Assembly: GCA_947095585.1 (NCBI GenBank)
Contig: OX352765.1
Span: 56,880,920 to 56,944,919, forward strand
Origin: Nephrocerus scutellatus
Taxonomy: Eukaryota > Arthropoda > Insecta > Diptera > Pipunculidae
DNA length: 64,000 nucleotides
Direction of reading: 5' to 3'
Position 1 is the first letter of the stretch. Every line of letters begins with the position of its first letter. Under the pieces are notes generated by a model. It searched no databases, was not told the DNA's origin, and saw nothing but the letters and a program-made list of their open reading frames with translations. Positions 42,086 to 52,236 of this stretch are shown here, one piece after another. Position numbers and translations under genes: made by a program.

Positions 42086-42420
42086 CCCCCCTCAGTTATC
42101 GACCAATCCCTCTAGAGCTGTCTTACCATCACCATTCAACTCAGCGGCCCCAAAAACCATATAATCGACACAAATATCGGTCACCACCCCCCTCTCAGTT
42201 ATCGACCACACCCCCTTAGAGCTGTCCTACCATCACCATTCAACTCAGCGACCCCGAAAACCATAGAATCGACCACCCACCTCCTGAGGGGATACATAAC
42301 TCACCCATATGAGAGCACTACCAGCACTATTCTTACCGGCGATACCGAAAACGGCGGGTCCGGCACTAATATCGGCTGCCACGCCTCCCTCAGCCAAAAA
42401 ACGTGCTACCCCCCCATCAC
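42086..42420. repeat. Two tandem units of about 100 bp, then diverged copies
   Basis: CCCCCCTCAGTTATCGACCA, TAGAGCTGTCYTACCATCAC and CATTCAACTCAGCGRCCCC occur at 42086-42165 and again at 42185-42270. Weaker echoes (ACCGGCGATACCGAAAAC) follow to 42420. No ORF. Confidence 0.7.
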
Positions 42421-42959
42421 CTATATTTGATTCCAGGTTGTAACTAATATGAATACTAAGTTTGGTTGATATTGGTCAAGGCGTTCCAGAGTTAGTTAGG
42501 CAAACTAAACTATTTTACATTCAGAACAGTTTCTAAAAATGTTCATCAGAGTAGATGATGTTCGTTATTATTCGAATTCAAAATTAGAACTGACTTAAAA
42601 CTAGTCACAATTGATTCTTTTATTCTAATCATGAGTGGCGTTGGCATCCCAAGCAAGTCATAATGGTCGTCCGGACGAATCAATGATGATGTCAGCAGAA
42701 ATTAAGGCTAGCGTATCAGATGCTCGTAATATAGATGATTTTATGATGTTTATGTTGTGCGTGGTCGTCGTCCTACGAATTGAAACATTGTACGTGACTT
42801 ATGTGTTTATATTTTGTATGTTCCGTTATTAGCGTCAGCACTCAGAAGAAATACTTTTATGGAGCTACGTCCAGCAGATGTTAACATAGCGTTCTTGCTA
42901 ATGTGCGGCTTTAACTTATTCGTCGTTAACTTGCACAAGTATACAAATATATACACAAA
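42421..42959. other. Unassigned region before a LINE scrap
   Basis: Nothing is recognised at 42421-42806. The ORF at 42635-42832 on the plus strand is unrecognised and hydrophobic at its end. At 42814-42959 the minus strand may be a LINE 3' extension, but no motif supports it. Confidence 0.3.
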
Positions 42960-43195
42960 TAAATTCTCTATCTTGCACCGTTTTAAAAAATCTAAACATT
43001 TCGCACCATTCTTAGCGATGGCAAATATGTGGTCATTCCAACGAAGCTTGTTGTTGAAGCGCATGCCGAGTATTGCCAGTTTATCAGTTTTCTTGACGCA
43101 GGATTCATTCATGGATAAAGGATGGGGATTTAAATTACGCTTAGAGGATAGAAGAAAGCATTGGGTTTTGGAAGCGTTAAATTCAACTACACAGG
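42960..43195 (-). pseudogene. LINE RT thumb fragment
   Basis: The minus-strand frame (42807-43211) contains VEFNASKTQCFLLSSKRN, KKTDKLAILGMRF and WNDHIFAIAKNGAKCLDFLK, the region just after the catalytic block in jockey-like or CR1-like elements. The VEFNASKT block is shared with the scrap at 6742-7036, so both are probably one LINE family. Confidence 0.7.
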
Positions 43196-43674
43196 GACTA
43201 CACAGCCCCACCTTGTTTTATATATATAGAAAAAGAAGATTATATTATGACTATATTTGGATTAATGTGGTATTAGGACTGGTTTTATGGCGAATTTTAT
43301 TAAAACGTTTTTATTAGCTCGCTTTCGTGTATGTCTGTCTGTGCGGTTGGGATTTTTGAATTGATTTTTAGCTAACTTCCCATTGAGCTAGAGACTTGAG
43401 ACATAGCTCAGAACTGGATGAACCTTAACAAATCACAAAAAAAACAACCTATAAAAATTAAAATTTTTCATGTAATTTCTCTAAAAGGAGAAAGTGCAAA
43501 GTTTAGGGTTAATTTGGAAAAAATCGATGTTTACTTCCTTTACTTCCAATTTTTTTCCAAAAACTGTTGCCAAAGGAGATACACATGTGTAAAAAATGTG
43601 AATAGGAGCCCCCGACCTTGGGGCCCGATCACTTCCATATTTCAATAGGAAGTGTTATCATCGGAGATACACAT
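43196..43674. repeat. Repeat edge and dispersed-repeat units at the gypsy target
   Basis: 43300-43400 has GCTCGCTTTCGTGTATGTCTG and TAGCTAACTTCCCATTGAGC, which look like a dispersed-element end. From 43420 the dispersed repeat family follows, including GGAGATACACATGTG and GGGCCCGATCACTTCC. It ends in GATACACAT at 43674, with the ACAT target duplication. Confidence 0.65.
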
Positions 43675-43875
43675 TGTAACGAGGTTTTCCCAGCCGGGGT
43701 AGAACTCAGTGTGACCAGGGTTCCTTCTATTAGGGTCGTTACAATAAAAAGAATTTGTTTTTAGTTGGGAATGGAATTCAATCGTTCTTTATTTGTTCTT
43801 CGCTTAATCTGTACACTTAAAATTATCGGTTGTTTAAAGCTATATATTATTTTACTGTATAAGTTTCAATTATGA

Positions 43876-44922
43876 TTAAAGGAGACCGACGTATCTCCAG
43901 GCGGGATGATAGTCTGTTCTCGCGTAGAGCGTGGATTTGAAGGCAAGGACTTCGCTCTTGAACCTCCAATAGTGTGGATAATGTCTAGCGTTAGGCGTGG
44001 GCGTGAAGGCAAGGACTTCGCTCTTGAACCTCCAATCTAGCGTACAGCGTGGGTAATGTCTAGCGTAAAGCGTGGGCGTGAAGGCAAGGACTTCGCTCTT
44101 GAACCTCCAATCTAGCGTACAGCGTGGGTAATGTCTAGCGTAAAGCGTGGGCGTGAAGGCAAGGACTTCGCTCTTGAACCTCCAATCTAGCGTACAGCGT
44201 GGGTAATGTCTAGCGTAAAGCGTGGGCGTGAAGACAAGGACTTCGCTCTTGAACCTCCAATCTAGCGTAAAGCGTGGATAATGTCTAGCGTAAAGCGTGG
44301 GCGTGAAGGCAAGGACTTCGCTCTTGAACCTCCAATCTAGCGTAAAGCGTGGATAATGTCTAGCGTAAAGCGTGGGCGTGAAGGCAAGGACTTCGCTCTT
44401 GAACCTCCAATCTAGCGTAAAGCGTGGATAATGTCTAGCGTAAAGCGTGGGCGTGAAGGCAAGGACTTCGCTCTTGAACCTCCAATCTAGCGTAAAGCGT
44501 GGATAATGTCTAGCGTAAAGCGTGGGTGTGAAGGCAAGGACTTCGCTCTTGAACCTCCAATCTAGCGTAAAGCGTGGGTAATGTCTAGCGTAAAGCGTGG
44601 GCGTGAAGGCAAGGACTTCGCTCTTGAACCTCCAATCTAGCGTAAAGCGTGGGTAATGTCTAGCGTAAAGCGTGGGCGTGAAGGCAAGGACTTCGCTCTT
44701 GAACCTCCAATCTAGCGTAAAGCGTGGGTAATGTCTAGCGTAAAGCGTGGGCGTGAAGGCAAGGACTTCGCTCTTGAACCTCCAATCTAGCGTAAAGCGT
44801 GGATAATGTCTAGCGTAAAGCGTGGGCGTGAAGGCAAGGACTTCGCTCTTGAACCTCCAATCTATAGGATGACTACTGGCGTAAAGTGTAAAGTGAAGGC
44901 AAGGACTTCGCTCTTGAACCAT
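43876..44922 (-). repeat. 75-bp minisatellite in the 3' LTR, open in sense frame
   Basis: Eleven full 25-codon units, each opening WRFKSEVLAFTPTLYARHYP, plus two degenerate units, make a 348-codon open frame on the element strand. The unit contains two TCTAGCGTA-AGCGTGG sub-copies and GAAGGCAAGGACTTCGCTCT. Because 75 is divisible by three, unit gain or loss keeps the frame. Start and stop codons exist, but I treat it as a repeat, not a proven gene. Confidence 0.9.
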
Positions 44923-44954
44923 TCACTCTGACTTGTTGCCGGGAAGAGGGATTT

Positions 44955-45751
44955 CTAGGAAAGAAGACCGATTGTTAGTACTGCTGGCCTTTTATAGTCC
45001 TCCATCGAGTGTAGAAATCCCGTTGTTGCAACGATCGTGAAATCCGCTAACTCGCCTGATGGTGTGCTGTTGTTGTTGTTTTCTTTGATGTGATATGGTT
45101 GTTGTTGTTTTGTCCGGCCGGTCAGTATTGCTGCGCTCGGCGGTTTATTGGTTCGTGATCCCGTTGGTGCAACGATAGGGAAATCCGCTACGTCACATGA
45201 TCGGTGGGACTTGGTAGTGTTGTTGTTGCCTCTTTGTTGTTTGTTAGTTCCAAGATACCGTTGATGCAAAATTAGGGAACTCCGCTACATCGCATGATCG
45301 GTGTAGTGTTGTTGTTGTTTTGACTCGTTTGTTATTTGTTGGTTTGCCTCGAAAATGCGTGCTGTCGTACATTGTGTGTTGTTTGTTGTTGTTTTTCTTT
45401 TGGTTGTCTAATGATGCTGCAGACTTCTGATTGTCCGCTATCATATTTTGCATGCTGTTTGTTGTTGCCTTTTACGTGGGTCTGCGCCGTCTTACACTGC
45501 ATGCTTTGTTGTTGTTGTTCTCCTTGACTTGTCTGATGCAAAATGTATGCATGTTGTTTGTTGTTGTTTTGAATATTGGTCGGGTATTCTGTGTCTGTGG
45601 TGTTGTATGCCTGCTGTTGTTGTTTTCTCCGATGATGCTGTGTGCTTCTGCATGTATTGTGAGTCACGAGCGGGGTATCCCTAGTCTGTGTGGTCTGGTG
45701 CTGTATGTGTGTCGTCATTCTCTCACTCAGCTGCTTGATGATGGCGTGCAT
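44955..45751 (-). repeat. LTR U3-side region: three degenerate copies and GTT runs
   Basis: Three diverged copies near 45010-45075, 45150-45225 and 45245-45320 share a CCCGTTG-TGCAACGAT core, AAATCCGCTA and ATGATCGGTG, each followed by GTTGTTGTT runs; GTT runs continue to 45625. The minus-strand frames here (44955-45269, 45332-45751) are Asn/Gln-rich as a result and are not called genes. The same structure is at 53592-54388. Confidence 0.75.
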
Positions 45752-46007
45752 TGGTTGTGCGTGGTGAATTTACGCGTTGTGAAATATAGAGAACCTGTGT
45801 ATCATAAGCCGAGAGTAATTTCGGCGAGTAATTTACCACTTAAAAGAGTGGGAAACATGTTGCTAGGTTTAAGAACATTATGGTAAACGTTTCTTTGTAA
45901 TGTGTATGCAAGTTTTTTTATTAAATTCAAAAGAAAGTGTTGTTTACAAAAAGATGGTTGCGTACCAAAAATAATGTGTGGAAAAAATTGTGTGGCAAAT
46001 TTTCCCT

Positions 46008-47378
46008 TCACACCTCCCCCTTACTTCGACGGATGCTGATCTTTCCCTTCCTGGTGACTAGCACTCCAAGTCGGGTCTTGTCCTGCACATGGAAGAAGTG
46101 TATCCTTCGTAGTTCTCCCGCTTGTACTCTCGCCTTTGCCGTATCTATCTCGGCCTGGAGTTCATGGGATACGGTTTCGCTCATGGTCTCTTCTTTGTGC
46201 ACTATGTCACTCCCTGCGAGTGACAGGACATCTTCCTGTCGTCGGGTCGTCGCGGTTTTTGGTGGGTTGTTCCTGTCTGGTCCGGGTTCGAGGAGGCCTG
46301 TCGGCGGGGTGAAACTTCTTTCCCTCGGTTTGTTGTTGTGGCTGCCACTGCTACTGCTGCTGCTACTACGGTTGCTGCTGTTGCTCCCACTACTGCTGCT
46401 GCTGCGGGTACTGTTGCTACTACTGTCACTGCTGCTGCTACTGCTATCGTGTCTGCTGCGGCTGCGGTAGCGGTGGCGAGTGCGGCGCGGAGTTTTTGGC
46501 CTGCTGCGGTTGACTCTTTCTCGGATGTTACAGTCTATGTCGTCATCGCCTAGTCCGAGATCTGGAAACTTAATTGCTGGGTCGGCGCTTCTTTGGATGA
46601 GGTTGGCAAGCATCCTCCGTTTCTTGCTGGCGCTGTCCGGCGACATCCTCTGGCCTGGCGAGTCGGGTCCTGACAGTCCCCAGGTGAGGACTTTCTCCGC
46701 TGCTTCCAGTAAAAATGCGCCACAATCCACCCCATTTCGCTGTTGTGGCATCTCCATGTGTCGGCCTGGGTATGAGTCCTGGAACTCTGCCCACGTCCAG
46801 TGATGTCCCTTCGATAGGTGCTGTTGCACGACGTAGCCGCGAATTATCTCAATGGCCTCGTTCCTCGGTGTTTTGGCCCACGAATCGTACACATCAATGG
46901 TGGCACGGTGAGGTCTCCCCGGGTTGGTAACCACCACGAGGTACCAATGGTTGCCGTCGCAAATGGGCACTAAAACCAGGTCTTTCCTGATGAGGTCCTT
47001 GTGCCGGTCCCACCTGCTCACTAGTGCGTGTCGCCTAATGGCCGTTGACTCGGGGCTCTCCTGCTGATCTGGCTGGTACTGCTGCATCCGTGAGAAGAGG
47101 AATGTGCTGCAGATCCTGATTCTCTCCCGGTGGCTTTCCTCCATCCTTCTCTCTAACCACCTGAGTCCGACTCCCACCAGAACGTCGTTGAAGTATACCC
47201 CTTTCTTTAGTCGGCAGTAGTCGGCCATTCGCACATCGATGCCACCTGGCCCTGGAGGAAAACTTCCGATCACCTGGTTTAACTCGGCGTCTCCGGATGC
47301 GTGAATCGTGTTTGTGGCTTCCATGCAGATGCGTTGTATGGCTTCGTTGTCTATCTTTGGTGTCCTCTGGGTATTCAT
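46008..47378 (-). CDS. ORF3: Ulp1/SENP-like (C48) cysteine protease with Arg/Ser tail
   Basis: A 456-residue protein in the env position of the gypsy element. Residues about 55-225 form a Ulp1/C48-type protease: a YFNDVLVGVGLRWLERR block like the WLND substrate-groove segment, LVLVPICDGNHWYLVVV (His144), IDVYDSW (Asp165) and MPQQRNGVDCGAFLL (Gln213, Cys219). The Gln-x5-Cys spacing is that of Ulp1, and the His-Asp-Cys triad is complete. Residues 285-350 are Arg/Ser-rich and then poly-Ser; the C-terminus is basic. C48 enzymes mature or remove SUMO-type modifiers. The stop codon lies inside the LTR start and the last codons are the PPT, so the ORF is integral to the element. There is no signal peptide or membrane segment, so it is not an env. 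Expression may use a spliced or reinitiated RNA. Confidence 0.85.
   Translation of the reverse strand: MNTQRTPKIDNEAIQRICMEATNTIHASGDAELNQVIGSFPPGPGGIDVRMADYCRLKKGVYFNDVLVGVGLRWLERRMEESHRERIRICSTFLFSRMQQYQPDQQESPESTAIRRHALVSRWDRHKDLIRKDLVLVPICDGNHWYLVVVTNPGRPHRATIDVYDSWAKTPRNEAIEIIRGYVVQQHLSKGHHWTWAEFQDSYPGRHMEMPQQRNGVDCGAFLLEAAEKVLTWGLSGPDSPGQRMSPDSASKKRRMLANLIQRSADPAIKFPDLGLGDDDIDCNIRERVNRSRPKTPRRTRHRYRSRSRHDSSSSSSDSSSNSTRSSSSSGSNSSNRSSSSSSSGSHNNKPRERSFTPPTGLLEPGPDRNNPPKTATTRRQEDVLSLAGSDIVHKEETMSETVSHELQAEIDTAKARVQAGELRRIHFFHVQDKTRLGVLVTRKGKISIRRSKGEV
46013..46022 (-). promoter_or_regulatory. Polypurine tract
   Basis: AAGGGGGAGG on the element strand directly abuts the 3' LTR start TGTGAAGG. 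It serves as the plus-strand primer site in LTR elements, and it also encodes the last residues of ORF3. Confidence 0.9.
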
Positions 47379-47668
47379 CTTGTAAAAATTTTGTTGGTTT
47401 TGGTTTTGTTTACGATGTCTGGATACACTGAGTAATCACTTGAGACTAATTTTTACTTGTTGTGTGTACTTGAAACGAAAACAAGTTGCGGGACCTGTAC
47501 TCCGTTATTTTCTTCTTCTGGTGTAGTTTACTTCGTTGTTTCAGCATTGGGGTGTCGTGGTGTTACTTTGGATGTGTTGTCTTTTCTTTCTTTTCCCAAG
47601 TTGATATCATAGTTTCTGCAATTTAACTCTTTTGGTTACAGATGGGATCGTCAAATGCCGTTTCAGTG
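47379..47668 (-). other. Spacer between pol and ORF3
   Basis: About 290 bases without an ORF separate the pol stop from the ORF3 start. It is A-rich directly before the ORF3 ATG. It might contain a splice acceptor or a reinitiation context for ORF3, but no site can be chosen by eye. Confidence 0.5.
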
Positions 47669-50600
47669 TCAGTGTGTTGCTGACGTATTGCTCTGGATTT
47701 CGATGATGATGCTATTGATCGCTGTCGCATTTTCGTCATGCCCCTGACTTCTCTCTCCCGCTTGTGTTTTTTTGTGTGGTCGTCTTGAGGTTTGTTGCCG
47801 ATTGTTTTGTCTTGTGGTTTTTAATGGAACGATGTTCTGTTCATGGTTCCCCGTCCCAGACCGCCAGTTGCGCGGGTTATTATACCATTCGTGCTGATGT
47901 TTGCTGCCGTGTTGTATCACTGTGGGCTCGTTAGAGTGTTGGGTGTGGGGTGTCACTGTTATTGCGATGCGGTTTGTCTTCTCTGGTTCGGGTGGGGAGT
48001 TTCCGTGGAAGTCTTTCAACTCATTGACGTGGGCTGTGCGCTCCTTGTTTTGCCCATGTTTCCTTAGCCTTACTATGACAGGTGAGACGAAGCTCATTAC
48101 TAAGTATGGCCCGTCGTATCGTGGTGCTAGTTTACTAGCGAACCCTTCCACTGCCTTTGATAGGTGGTGCTGTTTGACCAGCACCAGATTCCCGATCTCG
48201 GGCTTCCAAGGACGTCGTCTGAGGTTGTAGTGGCGGGCTTGATCCTTCGCAGCTCGTTCTAAGTTTCGTCGCACGATCTCGAAGATCTCGTTCATCTGGG
48301 TCTTTCGGTCCTCTGGTTTTTTACCTAGTGTACCCGTCCCAGGAGTGATCTCGTCGTACAGCGTGTTCGGAAGGCGGGGTTCTCGGCCCTGTGTCAGGAA
48401 TGCCGGGCTGTATCCTGTTGAGTCCTGTACGCTTGAATTTATTGCTAGCATAACTTCGGGCAGCTTCTCGTCCCAAGTGCGTTGTTGCGTTCCCGCTAGT
48501 TGTGCAATTATTGTTTTAGCGGTGCGGTTGACCCTTTCAGTGGGATTTTCTTGGGGGGGCGCTGTAAATTGCTGGCGTATGCCCATGGTCTCCAAGAATC
48601 GACGAAATGCCCTGCTACTGAATTGCGCCCCGTTGTCTGTTATCAGGATCTTGGGTACGCCGTATCGGGCCAGTATACGTTCGCAAAAAGCCCGTTGAAC
48701 TCCTTCGGTCGTTGCCCTTCGCATTGGAATCAGTTCGACCCATTTCGAAAACCGATCAAAGAAAACCAGTAACATGGTATTTCCGTGTTTCGACCTAGGG
48801 AGTGGCCCAACGAAGTCACTACACAATGTGGCCCATGGTTCGTCGGCCACCTGGGTAAGCATTTTACCTGCTGCTTGCTGTTGGCTGGGTTTGTAGCACT
48901 GGCAGCTTTCACATTTCTTTACATACTGACGAATGTCACGAAACATACCCGGCCAATAGTAGCGACCGCATATTCTCGCCGTGGTCTTCCGGATCCCCAG
49001 GTGCCCTGCTGATGCGCTGTCATGGTTTTCCTGCAGTACCCGACTTCGAAGGTTACTTGGCACACACAGTTTCCACGGTGTTGAGTCCTCGTCTCCGGCT
49101 CGATGCCCTATGTGTCGATACAGCTGCTGGCCTTCGATCACGTAGTCGGGGAATTTGGCTGGGTCCTCTGTGACCTGCTGGACCTTCTTTTGCAGCCAGT
49201 GGCACTTTTGTTGCTCTATGTGTTCCTCGGAGGTTGCCATCAGTGTTTCTTGCGGCTGTCTTGATAGAGCGTCTGCAACGACGTTGAGTTTGCCCCGCCT
49301 GTACTGTATGTCGTATGTATACTGCTGTAGTTCTAGCGCCCACCGTGCGATCCGGCCGGACGGGCTGGATATCGAGTTTAGCCATTTGAGCGAGAGGTGG
49401 TCTGTTATTACTGTAAACCTATACCCTTCGATGTATGCCCGCATCTTCCTTATTCCCCATACGATGGCCAGGCATTCCTTTTCGGTCGGCGAGTAGTTCT
49501 TCTCTGCGGGGTTTAGGTGTCGACTGGCATACGCTATGACCCGTTCACTGTCGTCTATCTCCTGGGTGAGGACTGCTCCTAAACCATAATCGCAAGCATC
49601 CGTCTGGAGTGTGAACTTCTTAGAGAAATCGGGGCAGGCCAGGATTGGGGCCTCGGTAAGTTTAACTTTGAGTGCTTCGAATGCTTGCTGCTGCTCTTCT
49701 CCCCACTTCCAGTGCTTGCCTTTCTTGAGGAGGCTCGTCATCGGTCGCACGGTCTCGGCGAAATCTGGAACAAATCGGCGGTACCATGAAGCGATGCCCA
49801 GGTACCGGCGTACCTCTCGTACATTACTCGGGGGTTGGAGCTCTTTGATGGCCGCTATTTTGTCGGGGTCAGTGTGTATGCCTTTGTTACTGACCACGTG
49901 TCCCAAGTACCGTATTTCCGTTTTGCAGAACTCACATTTTTCCGGGTTAATTTTTAGGTTAGCCATCTGCAATCGCCTGAACACCTTGCGCAGATTTCCC
50001 ATGTGTTCGTCAAACGTTCTCCCGATGACGACTATGTCGTCAAGATATGCAAACGCATGGGGCTCCATCTCTGGTCCGATGACTCGATCGAGCGCTCGCT
50101 GGAAGGTCGCAGGGGCCGAATGTAGCCCAAACGGCATCACGCGCCATTGGAACAAGCCACGGCCGGGTACCGTGAAGGCGGTGTACTGCTTACTCTTCTC
50201 CTCCATGGGGATTTGCCAATATCCATTTCTCAGGTCCAGATTACTGATGAATTTGGCACCGCGAAGCTTTTCTAGAATGTGTTGGATTCGTGGCAGGGGG
50301 TATGCGTCGGGCACTGATCGTGCATTCAGTTCTCGATAGTCGATACATAGTCTCCATTTGCCCGTCTTCTTTCGCACAAGAACTATGGGCGCGCTGTGGG
50401 GGCTATGTGAAGGCTCGATACATCCTTTTTCCAACAACTCGTCGATCTCTGTATTTATTATTTCCTGCATGGCTGGATTACGGGGGAAGTAGCGCTGCTT
50501 TATTGGGCGTTCGTCGTGCATGATGATTCTGTGTTCCGTGATGTTGGAAACGGCGGGTAGTTGATCAAATTTCTTGAATTCTTGTTGCAGAAACGCTGAA

Positions 50601-51045
50601 AGCTGTTCCTGTTCTGTCCGTGGTGTTTCTTGCGTGGTGGTGCATTGTCGGATGTGTTCTGCGGGCGTTGTTCTGTGCTGTAATTTTATGGTCTGGCCAC
50701 CGCAGCTTAGACGGGCCTCCACCCGTGACAAAAAGTCCAGACCTAAGATTACTTCATCCATTGCATCTGGGAGAATCAAGAATGGAAACTGTATCTCCCT
50801 ATTACCTATCTCGACATCTAGCTGTAGGGCCTCTCGGATCAACTTGGGTGTCCCTTCGGCCATCCGTACGGTCACATCCATGGGTAGACTCTTTGTTGTC
50901 CCCCTTTTGTCTTCTGCAAAACGTTCGCTCACAAAACTCCTAGTAGCCCCTGTGTCAATCGTAGCTTTTACCGGCGTCCCTCCTAGAGTGATGGTGGCGA
51001 GGATCCGGTTAGAATCGTAGGCAAGGAAGTTTACTGGGCCCGGGG
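47669..51045 (-). CDS. pol: Pol polyprotein: protease, RT, RNase H, integrase
   Basis: The frame is -1 relative to gag and open from upstream of the gag stop; the long open part is 1,087 codons from 50932, and the protease active site ATIDTGATRSF lies just above at about 50960. Numbering from 50932: RT 155-350 (LCIDYRELN, Asp233, YLDD 296-299), RNase H (TDAC Asp446, ITDH Asp511), integrase zinc region (His637, His644, Cys674, Cys677), and catalytic core Asp706, Asp766, Glu799. The C-terminal part has a GPY-like YDGPYLV block and a basic, Gln/Asn-rich tail. Production would need -1 frameshifting near 51031-51050; no classical slippery heptamer was seen. The stretch between Asp766 and Glu799 is two residues shorter than in the decayed gypsy-A copy. 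Confidence 0.92.
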
Positions 51046-52152
51046 TGTCGGTCTTGGGGTTTCCGTCGCACCACGGTTTCGGCGGTCCCCTTGCTCGTTT
51101 CCCGGTCGTTCGACGCGTTTACGGCAGCATTCCACGGTCCGAACATTTCGAAGGCCGCAGTCCCAACAGAAGATGGTTTGGGGGTTACGACAGTCCCGCC
51201 TCATGTGTCCGTCCTGGCCACATCGCAGGCAAGCCGTCCTTACATTTATTCGCGCTTCCATATTTTGTGCTACCATGAAATTCCTTTCGGGTTGTCTGGG
51301 TCGGGGCGAGGGTTTGATAGGTTCTGCTGCACCAGCGATGCCTTCGAAATCTTCTGCCAGACTGATGAGTTCGTGGAGGTCTCTAAAATCCTTCCTCCGG
51401 ATATAGTACTGGTACTCTTGGCGACAGTTTCGGAAGATCCTTTCGACCTGTTGTGTACCGGTGTAGTTTGCGTGCCTCATGAGGTTCTGCATTATGATTA
51501 CGAAATCCTTGAAGCGCTCCTTTGGCTTTTGCTGGCGTTGACGAATTTCGTCTTCTAGATGTTCCCAGTACCTGGAGGGCAGGAAGAACTGTAGAAAATC
51601 TGTCGTGAAGGCGTTCCAGGTCTCCCATTTTCGGTTGTTGTTTCGGAACCATAATAACGCGCGGTCACGGAGTAGTTCCGGCATGGTTCTGGGTAGAAGG
51701 TCCCTGTTTAAACAGTAGGCATCCGCAAGTTCTTCTAGCCTTTCGATGAATAGGAGAGGCTCCTTACCACCATCGTACTTCACCGACCACTTCCTCACCT
51801 GGTCCATTATTTGAGCGTACGACGTAACTGTCGTGTCCGTCCTGCTTCGCGTTGGAACCACTTCCGGTGGTGGCGGAGAGATTGCCCTGATGGTTGCCTT
51901 TGGGTCGTCGCGTACCGTGGCTTCAGATGGATTCAAGGTTATAAGGGGCGCTTGTGATGGGCTGCGTCTATGCTTCTCCTCGAGCTCACTTAGGCGTATC
52001 TCGTCCTCCGACGTAACGTCTCGTCCCGAAACAAAGCTGGAAAACCTTTTCCTTAAATCTTCCACTGCGCCGTTGCTGTCGATTCGGAACTCGCTCATGT
52101 AGCTCTTCAGCTCCTCTTTCGACAGTGTATAAATCCAACTGGTCTTAACCAT
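51031..52152 (-). CDS. gag: Gag polyprotein
   Basis: 373 residues. An N-terminal LSKEELKSYMSEFRIDSNGA segment plus EDLRKRF resembles a SAP-type motif. A Pro/Ser/Thr-rich linker follows, then a capsid-like helical region (KWSVKYDGGKEPLLFIERLE, LLRDRALLWFRNN, RQRQQKPKERFKDFV). One CCHC knuckle (CLRCGQDGHMRRDC) and a CWDCG..ECC block lie near the C-terminus. It forms the particle and packages RNA in this family. The leader before the start is only about 64 bases after the PBS. Decayed relatives are at 7047-8466 and 11055-12155. Confidence 0.92.
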   Translation of the reverse strand: MVKTSWIYTLSKEELKSYMSEFRIDSNGAVEDLRKRFSSFVSGRDVTSEDEIRLSELEEKHRRSPSQAPLITLNPSEATVRDDPKATIRAISPPPPEVVPTRSRTDTTVTSYAQIMDQVRKWSVKYDGGKEPLLFIERLEELADAYCLNRDLLPRTMPELLRDRALLWFRNNNRKWETWNAFTTDFLQFFLPSRYWEHLEDEIRQRQQKPKERFKDFVIIMQNLMRHANYTGTQQVERIFRNCRQEYQYYIRRKDFRDLHELISLAEDFEGIAGAAEPIKPSPRPRQPERNFMVAQNMEARINVRTACLRCGQDGHMRRDCRNPQTIFCWDCGLRNVRTVECCRKRVERPGNEQGDRRNRGATETPRPTPRAQ

Positions 52153-52216
52153 CGTGGTTATCTAATTGTGTTCTTTCTTTATTGGTATATTTTTTTTTTC
52201 TCTATCAAATTCCAGG

Positions 52217-52234
52217 GTCCCTGCTCGGGCGCCA
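52217..52234 (-). promoter_or_regulatory. Primer binding site, tRNA-Lys-like
   Basis: TGGCGCCCGAGCAGGGAC on the element strand lies two bases after the 5' LTR. It complements the 3' end of a tRNA-Lys(UUU)-like tRNA with about one mismatch. It differs from the PBS-like site at 1512. Confidence 0.85.
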
Positions 52235-52236
52235 AT

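Larger units (their letters stand above)
43675..46012 (-). repeat. 3' LTR of the intact gypsy element
   Basis: 2,338 bp, TGTGAAGGG..TCGTTACA on the element strand. It contains a 69-bp terminal segment with TGTAACGA/TCGTTACA ends (43675-43743), a polyadenylation signal AATAAA at 43788-43793 (minus), the 75-bp minisatellite, and a degenerate three-copy repeat with (GTT)n runs at 45005-45315. Differences from the 5' copy include one fewer minisatellite unit and single bases near 44975 and 45253. Confidence 0.95.

Noticed and set aside
43876..44922. 348-codon ORF of 25-residue repeats as a normal protein gene
   Set aside because: It lies wholly in an LTR and follows from a 75-bp tandem repeat without stops. 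Kept as a repeat with a finding, not as a CDS.
45332..45751. Asn/Gln-rich ORFs in the LTRs (also 53969-54388)
   Set aside because: Produced by GTT/AAC runs; no conserved domain, and the two copies are identical only because LTRs are.
46202..46553. Ala/Thr/Val-rich ORFs on both strands over the ORF3 Ser tail
   Set aside because: Other-frame readings of the trinucleotide-like poly-Ser coding DNA.
49611..50339. 242-codon plus-strand ORF
   Set aside because: Antisense shadow of the pol RT and RNase H regions.
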